Assembly: GCF_932294415.1 (NCBI RefSeq)
Contig: NC_065545.1
Coordinates: forward strand, 41,702,327-41,766,326
DNA length: 64,000 nt
Direction of reading: 5' to 3'
Source: Quercus robur
Taxonomy: Eukaryota; Streptophyta; Magnoliopsida; Fagales; Fagaceae
The position numbers were made by a program, and so were the translations under genes. This document shows, one piece after another, positions 1 to 11,976 of the stretch. The first letter of the stretch is position 1. Each line of letters starts with the position of its first letter. The notes under the pieces were generated by a model, which was given only the letters and a program-made list of their open reading frames with translations, had not been told where the DNA came from and ran no database searches.

Positions 1-2142
1 CCAAAAAATAAAAATTTGACATGGCGTTATTTTTTTTTAATTTCATTGTGGATGATGTGGCAACATTTTATTAAAGTGAAAAGAGATTTCCAATTAAAAA
101 TCAATAGGATGTAAGCTCACCTGTGGGTAAAAGCTAAAAGGGTTAAGATTTTAAATTTTCAACGAAGAATTTGTAAATATAACCAGCAAATTTTTGTAAT
201 TACCTAAAATATTTTAGAATTCAAATTTATGTTACATATAAATGACATTTGTTTATATAAATTAGGTCATTTGGGTTGATTGTGGGTTGAGCTCATCATT
301 TCGCAAAAAAAATGTGTTGTGTTTGGGGGTAGGTCAAATATTGCCACCCCTACGTTGAGCCCACAAGTAGGTTTATTTAAACCAAATTAAGGTTACCATT
401 ATTTGATTTATTTCTCCCCATTGTTTGTCTTCTTCTCTTTTTAGTCATCTTACAAAGCTGGTAACAAGAGAGTCATAATTTAGATAGATTAAATTTCTAA
501 ATGCAAACATTTATTGAACTGCTAGGCGTAAGAATGGTATGTACTGTGTTATGTGTAAATATTATTACTATATTAAACAAAATTATTATGATAGATGATC
601 AAAATAATTTAAATAAGTATGAGATTTTATTTTAAAAATCTTGAATATTTTTTTAAAATAGAATTTTAGTTTGAGTATAATTTAAATTTCTTAAAACTTA
701 GCTAATAGAGTTTTACCTAAATTGAGAGTAGAATTTTAAATTTCTTGAAACTTAGATACATAGACTTTTACCTTAAGTGAACTATCCTAATTAATAAGAA
801 TTTAACAATTTATTGCATTAAAAAAAAAAAAAAAAAAACCACTTTGCACAACCATAACTTCTAGGCCCAAATTTTATTAATATTAGTTTAAGGTTGTGCA
901 TTGCATGATTTTGGTCATGACTTCATGACTTACCATAAGTAAATCGTAAACACCCCCCCCCCCCCCCCCAAAAAAAAAAAAAAATAAAGAACAAAATACA
1001 AAGCTTTGCTTACATAATTTACCCAACCTATCATTCAATTCCAAATGTACTATACAATGCAAATCAGGGAAGTTAATACATACCATACCGGTACCAGTTG
1101 TACCGGGAAAATATATAATACCAGCTATTAAATCGATAATGGTACTCCTCTAAAATATACTAGAAAATCGAGTTATACTGGCCTGTAGTGGAAATATTTC
1201 AAGTGTTTTAGTTGGTACAACAGAAATTTAAAAATTTGAAAAAAAAATTAAGCTAATATATTGGTTAATGTACTTAGACTAATATTTAGACTTATAAAAT
1301 GTGGTTTTTAAATTTTATGTTGATAAACATAAAAAAATTAATAAGTTAATAAATTCATACTTTCATACTTTCATATATTTATGTATCTAAAAAATAGTGG
1401 TAATTTTGAATCAGCGCACTAATAATCAATGGCGCCAAAAGGAAATGAATAAAGAAAACAAAAAAGAGATGACTTACTGTTTCTCCAAACATTGCTGATG
1501 AAGGAGAAAGAAATTTATAAAATTAAATTTATAGATATTCCTCATTGCAAATTTGCAATTTGAAATAACAATATTATTTATATATATTATCATTCATTTT
1601 GGTTGGATTAGTTTTAATTAAGGTGTTTGGATTCGATTTGGTTTTGACTAAGGTATTTTGAGTAAGAATTAGCAACTCTATAGTAAAGTAGAATTATTAT
1701 CCTAATAATTCGATTGGATCCTAATTCAGTTGGCTTTACCCAGTCTTTGTTCCTATCTCAATAGGATCATGATTGCATTGGACACACATTAAAGAATTGG
1801 GTGAATCGTTTTTACCATTCTGCAAGTCACATTGATATTTTGTATTCAAACTTCTTCTGATTTCCTCTCCTTTTTTTTTTTTAAGCCTTGTATTAAAAAG
1901 CAAAAACTCAAATGAATAAATGATAATTTATAACCATTTAAAAAAAAAAAAAATCTTGACTGTACTCTAGTTGAAGTGAAAAAGTTGATAAGAACAAAAC
2001 CTTTTAAAAACTATTTTATATTTCATAAATATAAAAATAATAAAATAATCATGACAGCATATCTATGGCACAACAACGACCATAAGACCTAACTTTTATT
2101 GTATTGTAACTAGTAAGTATATGGTATAAGTTATTATAGGGA
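1..2142. other. AT-rich intergenic DNA without a recognisable gene
   Basis: No exon-like coding segment was recognised on either strand. The region holds A/T homopolymers (for example near 822-838), a poly-C run next to a poly-A run at about 952-984, and a stretch near 1087-1190 with repeated taccggtacc-like motifs that may be an old repeat. The short open frames here are low-complexity products of these tracts. Confidence 0.6.
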
Positions 2143-2936
2143 TATTAGGTCCAGTAGAATGTATTGGGCCAGGGGACTAGTCCGAGGACACCTCATAAGC
2201 TCGAGGATGGAAAGACATGGGATAGAGGTCAGCACTGATAAACAAAGGAAGGGATTTAGGCATTATGTTTTAGGGAAGTGGTCCGAGGATGAATGCCTCC
2301 TCGGCTAAGTAAAGCCGAGGTCGGAAGGTATGGTTCGACATTAAAAGCAACGTTTTGGACAATTCCATTGATGAGGATAAGTATCAAGAAGGAACAGGAT
2401 ATAGGGAGGCTATGAAATATCTGAAGGAAAAGTTGCTACCACCGTATTAAAGGCTCTGCAGTTAACTCTCTAACCGCATTAATGAGGAAGTGATATCTAA
2501 AAAGTAACTCTCATCCTTACAACTACTACCCAAAAACTTCAGGAATGTGCTGATGGGACAAGGATTAACACATACAATCTGATCTGCACGTGGAAGGTGG
2601 AGATAAAAGGGGAAGATAGTATAAAATGGAAGGGAGATCCTGAGAGCAAAGGATCGAGAAATTAAGAGAAAAACACTATAGCAATCAAGAATTGAATTGG
2701 TAATCAAACTTGAAAGAAATATATAAGAACTGATCTCATCGGATTGTGCCGAGGACGATTTTTCTTTAAATTGAACCAGTCTATCTTTATCTTCTTGTTA
2801 TTTGAATCCACTTTATTCCTTGTCTAATTCATTAAGCCCAGTTTTCCAACCCACTCTCTACAAATTTATTGTATTGGACTTTTTGGGCCTAAGTTCATCC
2901 ACTCTTTGGGCTAGAGACTTAAATCTAGTCCTTACA
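2143..2936 (+). mobile_element. Solo LTR (or lone LTR fragment), related to the 29.3 kb LTR family
   Basis: The right end resembles the 3' end of the LTR at 29313-29938. Both carry a cactctctacaaat block followed by a GGGCC motif, and both end in CTTACA or CCTACA. The left end (TATTAGGTCC) aligns with that LTR's TGTGGGGTCC start. A TATAAAA box lies near 2621, and GTCCTCGG/CCGAGGAC motifs recur. No internal coding region or partner LTR flanks it. The left border is approximate because no clear target-site duplication was seen. It looks old and decayed compared with the copy at 29.3 kb. Confidence 0.6.
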
Positions 2937-3343
2937 GCTATTTTATTTTTCTATTTTAATAATAAATTTGCAAAAAATTACAAACCATGCATTAGGACAT
3001 TGTTATCCACCAATTTGTATCAATGGAAACAGTGATGGACATGCACTAAATTTGCAAGACATTGAAGCTTAAGATTCAAACCTTTGATAAAAAATAAAAA
3101 ATAAAAAATAAACTTCATTTGAGTTTGAACTGTACCTTAGACTTGTTTTCATGATTGGCCAAAAGTAAAATACAAAAAGAACCAAATCGTATGCATACTA
3201 ATTTTTTCCTTGCATAGAAAAAAAAAAAAAGGAAGAAAAATATCTACCTGCAATGTTGAATTGTTGATCACGTACGGTAGATAGAACTTGAACCTATAAA
3301 TTAAAATATCAGGTAGGATAAATAGAAGGACCTGCTATTTTTA
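2937..3343. other. Intergenic, nothing recognised
   Basis: AT-rich DNA with A-rich runs near 3092-3110 and 3219-3232. No coding or structured signal was found. Confidence 0.5.
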
Positions 3344-3745
3344 TTATTTTTTCAGTTAACCATGAGGATTGCATTAACTAAGAATAAACGAGTCTATTAC
3401 AACATAAAGTTGATTTGTCAAAAGCCAAAAGGCTTGCCACCACAAGCAGCGGTGGGTTCAAAAAGACAGCAAAAGAGGGGGTAGAGCTCGCCCCAAGTTT
3501 GGCAAGCACATCCGCTCATTGATTGGCTTCCCGGAAGGTGCGGACTATCTATTTGCTGGGGAAGGCCCTCAGTATGTTCTTGCAGTCAGTTAACAAATGT
3601 TCCATTAACAAGTTTGCAGTATTATTGTTCATGAGCATCACAACACTTAAAGCATTCATCTCAACAATTAAATTGCTCAAACCAAGCTCCTTAGCAATGG
3701 CTAAACCATCCCTTAGGGCCCATAACTTTTTGTATTTATCTCAAA
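3344..3745 (-). mobile_element. LINE (L1-type) RNase H-like C-terminal fragment
   Basis: Read on the minus strand, this segment encodes a recognisable plant RNase H-like (RVT_3) tail. It reads LSNLIVEMNALSVVMLMNN, then HLLTDCKNIL, then IVRTFREANQ and VLAKLGASS. This matches the alpha-helical end of the RNase H fold, with the conserved REAN(x)CAD-A region. At least one in-frame stop interrupts it, near the REANQ motif. It could also derive from a host RNase H-like gene, but L1 ORF2 tails are the commonest source. It is a broken fragment with no reverse transcriptase beside it. Confidence 0.6.
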
Positions 3746-5243
3746 AATTGATAAACCAATAGAAGAAAAATTGATAAGAACAATTAAGTTATTTATATTT
3801 AAAAAATTGTTGCAATCGCTTGACAATTAAATAAGATATTCACTTGGCGCAATCACAATTTCTAGAATTTTATTATGTGGTATATGATTAAAGATTATAG
3901 CATAGATAAAATGGGTTGTAATAGGGTTAATCTCATACGATTGCTTTGTTTGCTTCACCGTTAACATTTTTTTAAAATTAGTATTTTCAAAAGTATTTGT
4001 TGGGAAACTATCTTATTTTCTTATGTTTAGTAGTAACCTTAAAAATAAGTTGGAAAACTATTTCTTGACTTATTTTATCTAGCTTAATGCATGATGAAGT
4101 TGTTTTCTAAAAAGTTTTAGCAAAAAATAACCTCTAAAAATTAATACATACTCTTAATAGGGTTTTCCATTAACCATAAATAGTTTCATTTGATTAATTT
4201 TTATTTTTCTTGATACTACTAGATTAAAAAAAAATTAAAAATATATCTTTACATAAGGTTTCTCTTCAAAATAAATGGAGCATGTTGCAATGATTATATA
4301 TAGTATCTATACTACTATTTAAGGGGCTTCCCCTGTTTGGATTCCACATTTTTCATGCCTAAGATACCCTCATCATACCCACTTACAAGTTTTCAACCAC
4401 CGAGGATAGATATGTAAATTAAAACTCCTACACTTTAAAACCACAAACTCACGTACGCTTTACAGTTTCTATCTCACTTTCTCTCTCTCATTCTTCTTCA
4501 AATTAAAGACATTTAGTTTAGCTCTACATCATCTTCTCTTTTTCTTCATATTAAAGATATTTACTGTCAGAGGCTTCAACAAATTTTCAGGTTCTATCTT
4601 TTGCAAGTTCCTCTTTGTTTTTTTTTCTTTTGTTTATGATTCACTTTCTTTAAGTTCTACTTTTTTTTTTTCTTATATGTATCACGTTTACTCTTTTTTT
4701 TTTTTCCCCTTCTTCTTTATTTTAAAATGTAATTTTGAAATAAATGGTTCCTTCATATACTCCACCATTGTACTTCTTAAAGAATTGTCATTTCATGTTG
4801 TAGGTATTGTGATCCAAAGACAGGGTTGTCTTATGCTACAAAAAAAGTATTCAAAATCATTCTCCAACAGTTAAACAGTATGACTTCCCTTACCTCTTTT
4901 AATAGCCTTTGTTTACATTTTAAGAAATTATAACCATGATCACCTCATGAATAGATAGTGAGTTTTTTTAAAAAAAAATAAGGTCAACAATGTCCATCAC
5001 TCTCTTATTAGGTTTTTAATTTTATTATTTCTTTAAAAAAAAAAAAAGGTTTTTCATTTTATCAAAAGGTTAACCACAATTATCTATTATCAAAAGGTTA
5101 ATCACAATCATCTACACGTCTATCACTACTAAACAGCTACTTCTTTTTTTTTAAATGTAATTTTGAAATGTTGGTGGTGACTGAATGTATATGTTTTTGG
5201 CGTTAAATTTTTTTATTTAGGTATGTAGCAAACATGAGTTCTA

Positions 5244-5280
<37 letters not shown>

Positions 5281-5419
5281 CACGTTAACTCTTTCTTTTT
5301 TTTTTCTTTTCTTTTTTTTTTTAAATTTAATTTTGAAATGTTGGTGGTGACTAAAAACAAAAAAAAGCCACGTTGTATAAAAAAAAAAAAAAAATCCTAC
5401 GTTTTGTAAAAAAAAAAAA
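3746..5419. other. AT-rich intergenic with microsatellite
   Basis: No gene was recognised. It contains an (AT)n microsatellite at 5249-5276 and several long T runs. Near 5159 and 5329 there is a repeated phrase (ttttgaaatgttggtggtgact), which shows a local duplication. The start of a 'ggggcttcccctgtttgg' repeat lies near 4322, but its far end was not found. Confidence 0.5.
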
Positions 5420-5888
5420 CTCTGGCCGACCCTTTTTCTTTTCAAATTCAAAAAAAAAAATAAAAAACCCTTAACACGTTTGAATTCCACTCCCACATTT
5501 TACTCCTAACAAATTGTTTGAATTCCACTCTCCCATGTTTTACTCCTAAGAAACTGCTTTACTATCAAATTTAAAAATTTTAACTTCTCTTTAACTTCTT
5601 TTGCTTATCCAGTTTTTATTTTATTTTATTTAAGTTTCATGTTATATCCTCCTTCCTTTTCATCTTCTTCTTCTTCTAGATATATCTAAATTATCCAACG
5701 TGCATGTTATTAAAGAGAAGTTGAAAATTTTAAATTTGATAGTAAAGCAGTTTCTTAGGAGTAAAATATGGGAGAGTGGAATGCAAACAATTTGTTAGGA
5801 GTAAAATGTGGGAGTGGAATTCAAACGTGTTAAGATTATTTTTTTTTTTTTTTTTTAAAATTTGGAAAAAAAAAAGGGTCGGCCAGAG
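5420..5888. repeat. Palindromic MITE-like element, copy 1
   Basis: The element begins CTCTGGCCGACCC and ends GGGTCGGCCAGAG. The arms stay complementary for roughly 190 bp: acacgtttgaattccac on the left answers gtggaattcaaacgtgt on the right. A short unique centre is flanked by atatatct-like sequence. Poly-A on the left and poly-T on the right extend the pairing. It has no coding capacity. A near-identical copy lies at 6146-6620, so it is a foldback or MITE-type DNA element. Confidence 0.75.
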
Positions 5889-5946
5889 TTTTTTTTTTTT
5901 TTTTTACAAAAGTGGGATTTTTTTTTTTCAAGGAAGAAAAACTTAC

Positions 5947-6093
5947 ATTAGTTTGAGCACCGGAGAGATATGATATGGCCAGTTCCCCAAGAAAGAGTTC
6001 CTTACCCTCAGCCACCACAGTTCTAGCACAAGCAATTGACACTATCTCTGCAATAGATGCCACTGCCCCTCCATGTACTGAACGATACACATT
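5947..6093 (-). pseudogene. Isolated exon of a hotdog-fold acyl-CoA thioesterase, copy 1
   Basis: The minus strand encodes HGGAVASIAEIVSIACART, then VVAEGKELFLGELAISYLS. This is the conserved HGG-containing helix and following strand of the 4HBT/PaaI-like thioesterase family (plant ACOT13-like proteins). An AG acceptor precedes it and GTAAGT follows it, so it has the form of an intact 49-codon internal exon. No other exon was found nearby. It is therefore a gene fragment or a remnant of a disrupted gene. A damaged duplicate lies at 6704-6841. The family assignment rests on motif recognition only. Confidence 0.6.
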
Positions 6094-6145
6094 CTACATA
6101 GCCATGATAATGAATCAATGATAATATACAAATAGAAAAAAAAAG

Positions 6146-6616
6146 GGCCGACCCTTTTTCTTTTCAAATTCAAAAAAAAAAAAAAAAAACAAACCCTTAA
6201 CACGTTTGAATTCCACTCCCACATTTTACTCCTAACAAATTGTTTGAATTCCACTCTCCCATGTTTTACTCCTAAGAAACTGCTTTACTATCAAATTTAA
6301 AAATTTTAACTTCTCTTTAACTTCTTTTACTTATCCAATTTTTATTTTATTTTATTTAAGTTTCATGTTATATCCTCCTTCCTTTTCATCTTCTTCTTCT
6401 TCTAGATATATCTAAATTATCCAACGTGCATGTTATTAAAGAGAAGTTGAAAATTTTAAATTTGATAGTAAAGCAGTTTCTTAGGAGTAAAATATGGGAG
6501 AGTGGAATGCAAACAATTTGTTAGGAGTAAAATGTGGGAGTGGAATTCAAACGTGTTAAGGTTCTTTCTTTTTTTTTTTCTTTTTTTTCTAATTTGGAAA
6601 AAAAAATGGGTCGGCC

Positions 6617-6620
<4 letters not shown>
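6146..6620. repeat. Palindromic MITE-like element, copy 2
   Basis: This is nearly identical to the element at 5420-5888, with the same long arms and centre. It starts GGCCGACCC and ends GGTCGGCCAGAG, and a long T tract follows. It forms one unit with the adjacent thioesterase exon copy, and both were duplicated together in direct orientation. A third short GGTCGGCCAGAG end occurs at about 6893-6905, at the far border of the duplicated unit. Confidence 0.75.
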
Positions 6621-6668
<48 letters not shown>

Positions 6669-6703
6669 AGTGGGATTTTTTTTTTCAAGGAAGAAAAACT
6701 TAC

Positions 6704-6841
6704 ATTAGTTTGAGCACCGGAGAGATATGATATGGCCAGTTCCCCAAGAAAGAGTTCCTTACCCTCAGCCACCATCTCTACAATTGACACTATCTCTGCA
6801 ATAGATGCCACTGCCCCTCCATGTACTGAACGATACACATT
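6704..6841 (-). pseudogene. Isolated hotdog thioesterase exon, copy 2 (damaged)
   Basis: This is a direct duplicate of the exon at 5947-6093 with the same splice-site context. It is 9 bp shorter, and its sequence differs where copy 1 encodes ACARTVVAE. It lies just downstream of MITE copy 2, as copy 1 lies beside MITE copy 1. It is part of a duplicated unit of about 0.75 kb and has no sign of function. Confidence 0.6.
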
Positions 6842-6901
6842 CTACATAGCCATGATAATGAATCAATGATAATATACAAATAGAAAAAAAAAGGGTCGGC
6901 C

Positions 6902-6905
<4 letters not shown>

Positions 6906-6932
<27 letters not shown>

Positions 6933-7371
6933 CTTTTACAAAAGTGGGTTTTTTTTTTTTTTCAAAATAAAAACGTGGTAGATAATTTTTTGTTAAAAAC
7001 AATTATAACCATAAAAAAAAAAAACGTTTAACATTATTGACTCATACGTGGTATTGATGATTATCACTACCAACATTTTCGGATAACTACTATTTTATTC
7101 AAATGTTTGCTTTATTCTATTTTTTTTTTTTTTTTGGGAGAAGAATTTTCTATTTCTATTTGAATTCAAATATTTCAAACACAAACTCTAACAAACTTAA
7201 GCTATTATCTTTAACAACATATACCTTCAAACGTTGGTTGGTTAATTAAAGTTTAAAAAAAAAAAATACTTGGTTTAACCCTAATTCTTTTATCTCTCTC
7301 AGGTTCACGTATGCACAAACTTTTTGGATTGCATTGAGGAGTCATTGGAATGGAATATTAGATAAGTTCGG
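6906..7371. other. Poly-T rich intergenic DNA
   Basis: Long T and A tracts with no gene recognised. Confidence 0.5.
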
Positions 7372-8059
7372 GTGAGAGACTTTACAAGAATTATTATATG
7401 TATTAAACCTCACATAAAGTGGTTGATATCTAAGAAACTGTTGTAAAAAAATTTCTTTTGTAATAGAAACTATATTTCTTTTGTATACAATTAACGTGTA
7501 TCTCTTGCCATAAAATTTTCAAATTAAGCTTTTATTTACTTATGTTATGGATGTGTAGTAAATGACTAAATTTTAGGATTAAAAATACTACATTTTACGA
7601 ATAGACAAAAAATGATAACTGTCATACATAAAATTTGAAAAAAAAAAAAAAAAAAAACCCACATCAACAACACCAAGAACGTGAGAGACTTTACAAGAAT
7701 GAAATATTAGACTTTTAATTTTTTTTCCCTAAAATTTAGCATTTTATTTTTTTTCAAAATCAGGTATGTTAGTGCCTAAATATAAGGATATGGATGGAGA
7801 AATTATAGTAGTAGTTTTATTGTAGGAGTCTTTCTTTTCCAAAATATGGACGCCATTAAAAAAAAAAAAAGAAAAAAAAAAAGAGGAAAACGTGAGATTT
7901 ATTTTGTATACAATTAACATGTATCTCTTCACATAAAATTTCCAATTTAAGTTTTATTTACTTATGTTATGGATGTGTAGTAAATGACTAAATTTTAGGA
8001 TTAAAAAAACTACATTTTAGGAAAAGACAAAAAATGATAACTGTCATACATAAAATTTG

Positions 8060-8096
<37 letters not shown>

Positions 8097-8104
8097 CAAA
8101 AACC

Positions 8105-8136
<32 letters not shown>

Positions 8137-9290
8137 TGAAAACTTGAGATGTTTAACATGGGATAGAAAGTGGAAATTTTTTAAATAGTACATAGATAGA
8201 GAGAGAGAGAACGTGAGAGACTTTACAAGAATGAAATATTAGATTTAAAATTTTTTTCCCTAAAATTTAGCATTTTATTTTCTTTCAAAATCAATTATGT
8301 TAGTACCTAAATATAAGGATATGGAAGGAGAAATTATAGTAGTAGTTTTATTGTAGGAGTCTTTTTTTTCCAAAATATGGAAGAGATTAAAAAAATAAAA
8401 AAGGAAAACGTGAGATGCTAAAAAGTAGGATTTTTAAAATAGTAAATGGATAGATGTGTGTATATATATATTAAAAAAAAAAGACAAAGTACAAGATGTA
8501 AATACTTTAAATTTTCGAAAATGAGAAAACAATAAAAATGATTTCATTTTTCATTAAAAAAAACGTATTATTTATTTTAAAAAGTAAATTAAAGATTAAA
8601 TTAAGAGAGGAGTATATACTTAGTTTAATGCTTTGGTCTAAATTTAAAGTGCGATTTTGAGCAATAGTACATGACAAAAAATGATAACTGTCATATATAA
8701 AATTTGAAAAAAAAAAAAAAAAAAACATCAACAACACCAAAAAGGTATTAAAAAAAAAAAAAGGAAAACTTCAGATGTTTAACGTGGGATAGAAAGTAGT
8801 ACATAGATAGAGAGAGAGAGAACGTGAGAGACTTTACAAGAATGGAATATTAGATTTAAAATTTTTTTCCCTAAAATTTAGCATTTTATTTTCTTTCAAA
8901 ATCAATTATGTTAGTGCCTAAATATAAGGATATGGAAGGCGAAATTATAGTAGTAGTTTTATTGTAGGAGTCTTTTTTTTTCCAAAATATGGAAGAGATT
9001 AAAAAAAAAAAAAAAAAAAAGGAAAACGTGAGATGCTAAAAAGTAGAATTTTTAAAATAGTTCATGGATAGATGTATATATATATATATTAAAAAAAAAA
9101 GTACAAGATGTAAATACTTTGAATTTTCGAAAAAGATAAAACAGTAAAAATGATTATATTTTTCATTACCAAATAACGTATTATTTACTTCAAAAAGTAA
9201 ATTAAATATTAAGTTAAGAGAGGAGAATATACTTAGTTTAATGCTTTGGTCTAAATTTAAAGTGCGATTTTTTAAAATAGTACATGGAAA
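7372..9290. repeat. Degenerate tandem duplication, about 0.53-0.61 kb period, three to four copies
   Basis: The phrase gtgagagactttacaagaat recurs at about 7372, 7682, 8213 and 8823. From 7682 on, each is followed by the same blocks: ccctaaaatttagcatttta, a block with tatgttagtgcctaaatataagg, and then attatagtagtagttttattg. The copies differ mainly in the length of poly-A tracts, which reach about 45 bases near 8059-8132. No protein is encoded, and the A/T tracts account for the short lysine- or phenylalanine-rich frames. It is a local segmental duplication of non-coding, possibly transposon-derived, DNA. Confidence 0.7.
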
Positions 9291-9339
9291 AGGTACTATT
9301 TAAATAATGGAGTGCATGATCAAGCAATATTGAACATGT

Positions 9340-9480
9340 AGGCCATTGATGAGTATTATGTGTAGTGAAATAATTTTTCATCACACCCCTAGACTTTTTT
9401 TTTTTTTTTTTTGTGTGATTGGAAAATGTAATAATCCAAAATTATAATAAATGTTCTAAATTAACTCTTACACGTTAGCC
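9340..9480. repeat. Half copy of the CTAGCC foldback MITE
   Basis: The phrases gagtattatgtgtag, tcatcacacccctaga and tgtgattggaaaatgtaataatcc match the right half of the palindromic element at 9860-10236. The terminal hairpin and the left arm are absent, so it is a truncated family member. Confidence 0.6.
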
Positions 9481-9859
9481 ATCTATCAGTATGTCCCACG
9501 TAATTAAGGGTATTTTTTTTACGGATAATTAAGGGAACTTTAGTAAAGAAGAGATTAAAAAAGTTTTAACGTAAAACAACAATATTTTTCTTTTCAGACT
9601 TCAACGCCTCTTTGTATATTTGTTTGATATTATATTTATATCCGGTAAAGTAAGAAATTAAATGTACATTCAAATCCTTTAAATCATAACCTCCACAACT
9701 CTCAACTTCTAAACTCACTAAGCCACTTCTTCTCTCTCTTACACTTACACACAGACACATAAAGTTACAAACAGACACATTATTTTCTCCCAATCAATAA
9801 TACGTTGATTAATGCATAATTTTTTTTTTTGGGCAAAAATGGATAATAATTACGGAATA

Positions 9860-10236
9860 CTAGCCTCTGAGCACGCGCTCACGCGCGTGCTCAGAGGCTC
9901 TTCTATTTTTTGAGTAAGGATTAAATTAGAGCATTTATTATAATTTGGAATTATTATATTTTTCAATCACAAAAAAAAAAAACCTAGGGGTGTGATGAGT
10001 GTCATGTGTGGAGAAATAATTTTTCAATCACACCCCTAGATTTTTTTGTGATGAAAAATTATTGTGATTGGAAAATTATTTCTCCACACATGACACTCAT
10101 CACACCCCTAGGTTTTTTTTTTTTTTGTGATTGAAAAATATAATAATTCCAAATTATAATAAATGCTCTAATTTAATCCTTACCCAAAAAATAGAAGAGC
10201 CTCTGAGCACGCGCGTGAGCGCGTGCTCAGAGGCTA
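9860..10236. repeat. Palindromic foldback MITE with hairpins at both ends
   Basis: The ends are CTAGCC and GGCTAG. Each end carries its own 36-bp hairpin, at 9863-9898 and 10199-10234. The stem is GCCTCTGAGCACGCG paired with CGCGTGCTCAGAGGC, with a 6-base loop. The full element is also a near-perfect palindrome over about 370 bp, centred near 10048, with repeated tcatcacacccctag blocks. It has no coding capacity. Relatives lie at 9340-9480 and 54428-54701. The target-site duplication could not be settled, so the superfamily is left open. Confidence 0.8.
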
Positions 10237-10737
10237 GTATAGTATAATTGACTTTAGGGATTTTTTGGTCCGCAATTTAGGTGGACTAAAAACGTGGTTG
10301 ATTAATACCTAACAAGAGAGAAAAAGTTCAATCTTCAACGAAGTCTCGCCTTGCCAAGGTGTTATCAAAGGAAAATTGTTATTATTTTTTTATATTATTA
10401 TTTTGCTAAGAGGGAAATTGTCAATAAGCACATAAATAAAGTGAAATATTTCATAGTGAGCTTTGGTTGACTCGCTTTTTTTGAATGGAAGATAGAGGTT
10501 GGTTGACTCGCTTTAGTAGCACATGAAACACAACCATAGATCCTTTTCTTTGACCTTGAATCCATGGACTTTATTAACATAACAGGGAAAACAAAGAGAG
10601 CATACCGTACTTTTATTCTTTTCCAACAACCCTTAGGTTTATTATATTAGTTTTTTTTTAATTTTGTGGATCATGAAATTTAAAAATGACTTAATATTAT
10701 CATTTATATATCCATTGGTTCAATTCATGATAGTAAT
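10237..10737. other. Intergenic, nothing recognised
   Basis: There is a small direct repeat (ttggttgactcgcttt at about 10464 and 10499). No gene or known element was seen. Confidence 0.5.
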
Positions 10738-11075
10738 ATACCTTTTTAAAATAGTGGCTAGCTAGGTGTTCTACTCATTTAGAGTAATGGGTTGGGCTCG
10801 TGTTTAGTGGTCAGTTCTACTAGTCACGCTAAGATACGGATATGTGTCCGCATTTCAACATATCTAGTGGAACTAGCCATTAAACACGAGCCTCACCCTA
10901 TAGTAATAACTTATAACATTATTTTGATTGTACCTCAATTACACATGGCCTTCCCAACAATTAGCAATATACCTTTTTAAAATAGCAGCTAGCTAGGTGC
11001 TCTACTCATTTAGAGTAATAAGTAATAACATTATTTTGATCGTACATCAATTACACATGGCCTTCCCAACAATTG
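10738..11075. repeat. Tandem duplication, one copy carrying a 113-bp MITE
   Basis: Copy 1 starts near 10738 and copy 2 near 10968. They share tacctttttaaaatag, gctagctaggtg and tctactcatttagagtaat, then the run through acacatggccttcccaac. Copy 1 alone contains a small inverted-repeat element at 10789-10901, with arms GGCTCGTGTTTAGTGG and CCATTAAACACGAGCC. Copy 2 is uninterrupted there and serves as a paralogous empty site. A weaker echo of the tail of the unit occurs near 11452-11480. Confidence 0.7.
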
Positions 11076-11976
11076 TAAAAAAATTGTAAAATTTGTTAAT
11101 TGTTTGACTAATTGTATATTTTTTAGTTGTTGGGGATATATATACTTTGAAAAAGTTTAGGAACACAACAAAATATTAAATGTCACAATATTCTTATTTT
11201 CAATTACAGAAAGTCCTAGTCTAATATATGTATATATTTCAATAATATTATAGATAGACACAATAAATTTGACACTTTTTTTCCATAATGTTTTTTTTTT
11301 TTTAAAAGAATTTCAACCTATGATGCTCTTGATGATAGTCCTTTATCATCAGACTAAAACACCAATCAGTTTTTAGTGTAGGCGGGGATTGAACAATATT
11401 TTTATCAGAATTACCATTAACAATATTTTTTATTAAACACCCATCACAAACAGTCTTCCCAACAATTACGAAAAATTATAAAATTTGTCTATGTATATGT
11501 GAGTATTTTTTTTTTTTTTTCCTGTTGGTGAAGATATATATATACTTTGAGAAAGTATTAAGTACACAAATAAAATGCTACAACATTTTAACAACAACCT
11601 AATATACTTGCTTTTGTTTGTTTAAATAAAGTTACAAGTTTTCAACTACTTGCAATATTGCGTATTGAACTTTGAAATTTGAAAATAGTCACAAAAAGTT
11701 TCTTGTAGTGAGGGTGAGGGTAAAAACTTTGGCATTTTCGCCCAAATGTGGGAAAAAAAAAAAGCTGCAGTAACTAACTAAAAAGAGAGGGTTTCTCAAA
11801 AAAAAAAAAAAAAAAAGAGAGAGGTGCATGCCACTACCAACTCCAACTGCCAATTTTCTCCTCTTTTTTTTTTTTTGACCAATATTTTTAAACTATAAGA
11901 AGCTTTTTGTGACATTGAATCTCAGCCTTCAACATCACAATAGTGACGAGAACTCTATTGAGACAGAGAGAGAGCA
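11076..11976. other. Upstream region of PMK
   Basis: AT-rich non-coding DNA. The last 100 bases hold a CT-rich stretch and a TATA-like actataagaag at about 11892-11902, some 80 bases before the PMK start codon. This could be the core promoter, but the transcription start cannot be fixed from sequence alone. Confidence 0.4.

Noticed and set aside
5203-7002. Several short frames rich in Phe or Lys
   Set aside because: They are translations of poly-T and poly-A tracts and of the palindromic MITE, not genes.
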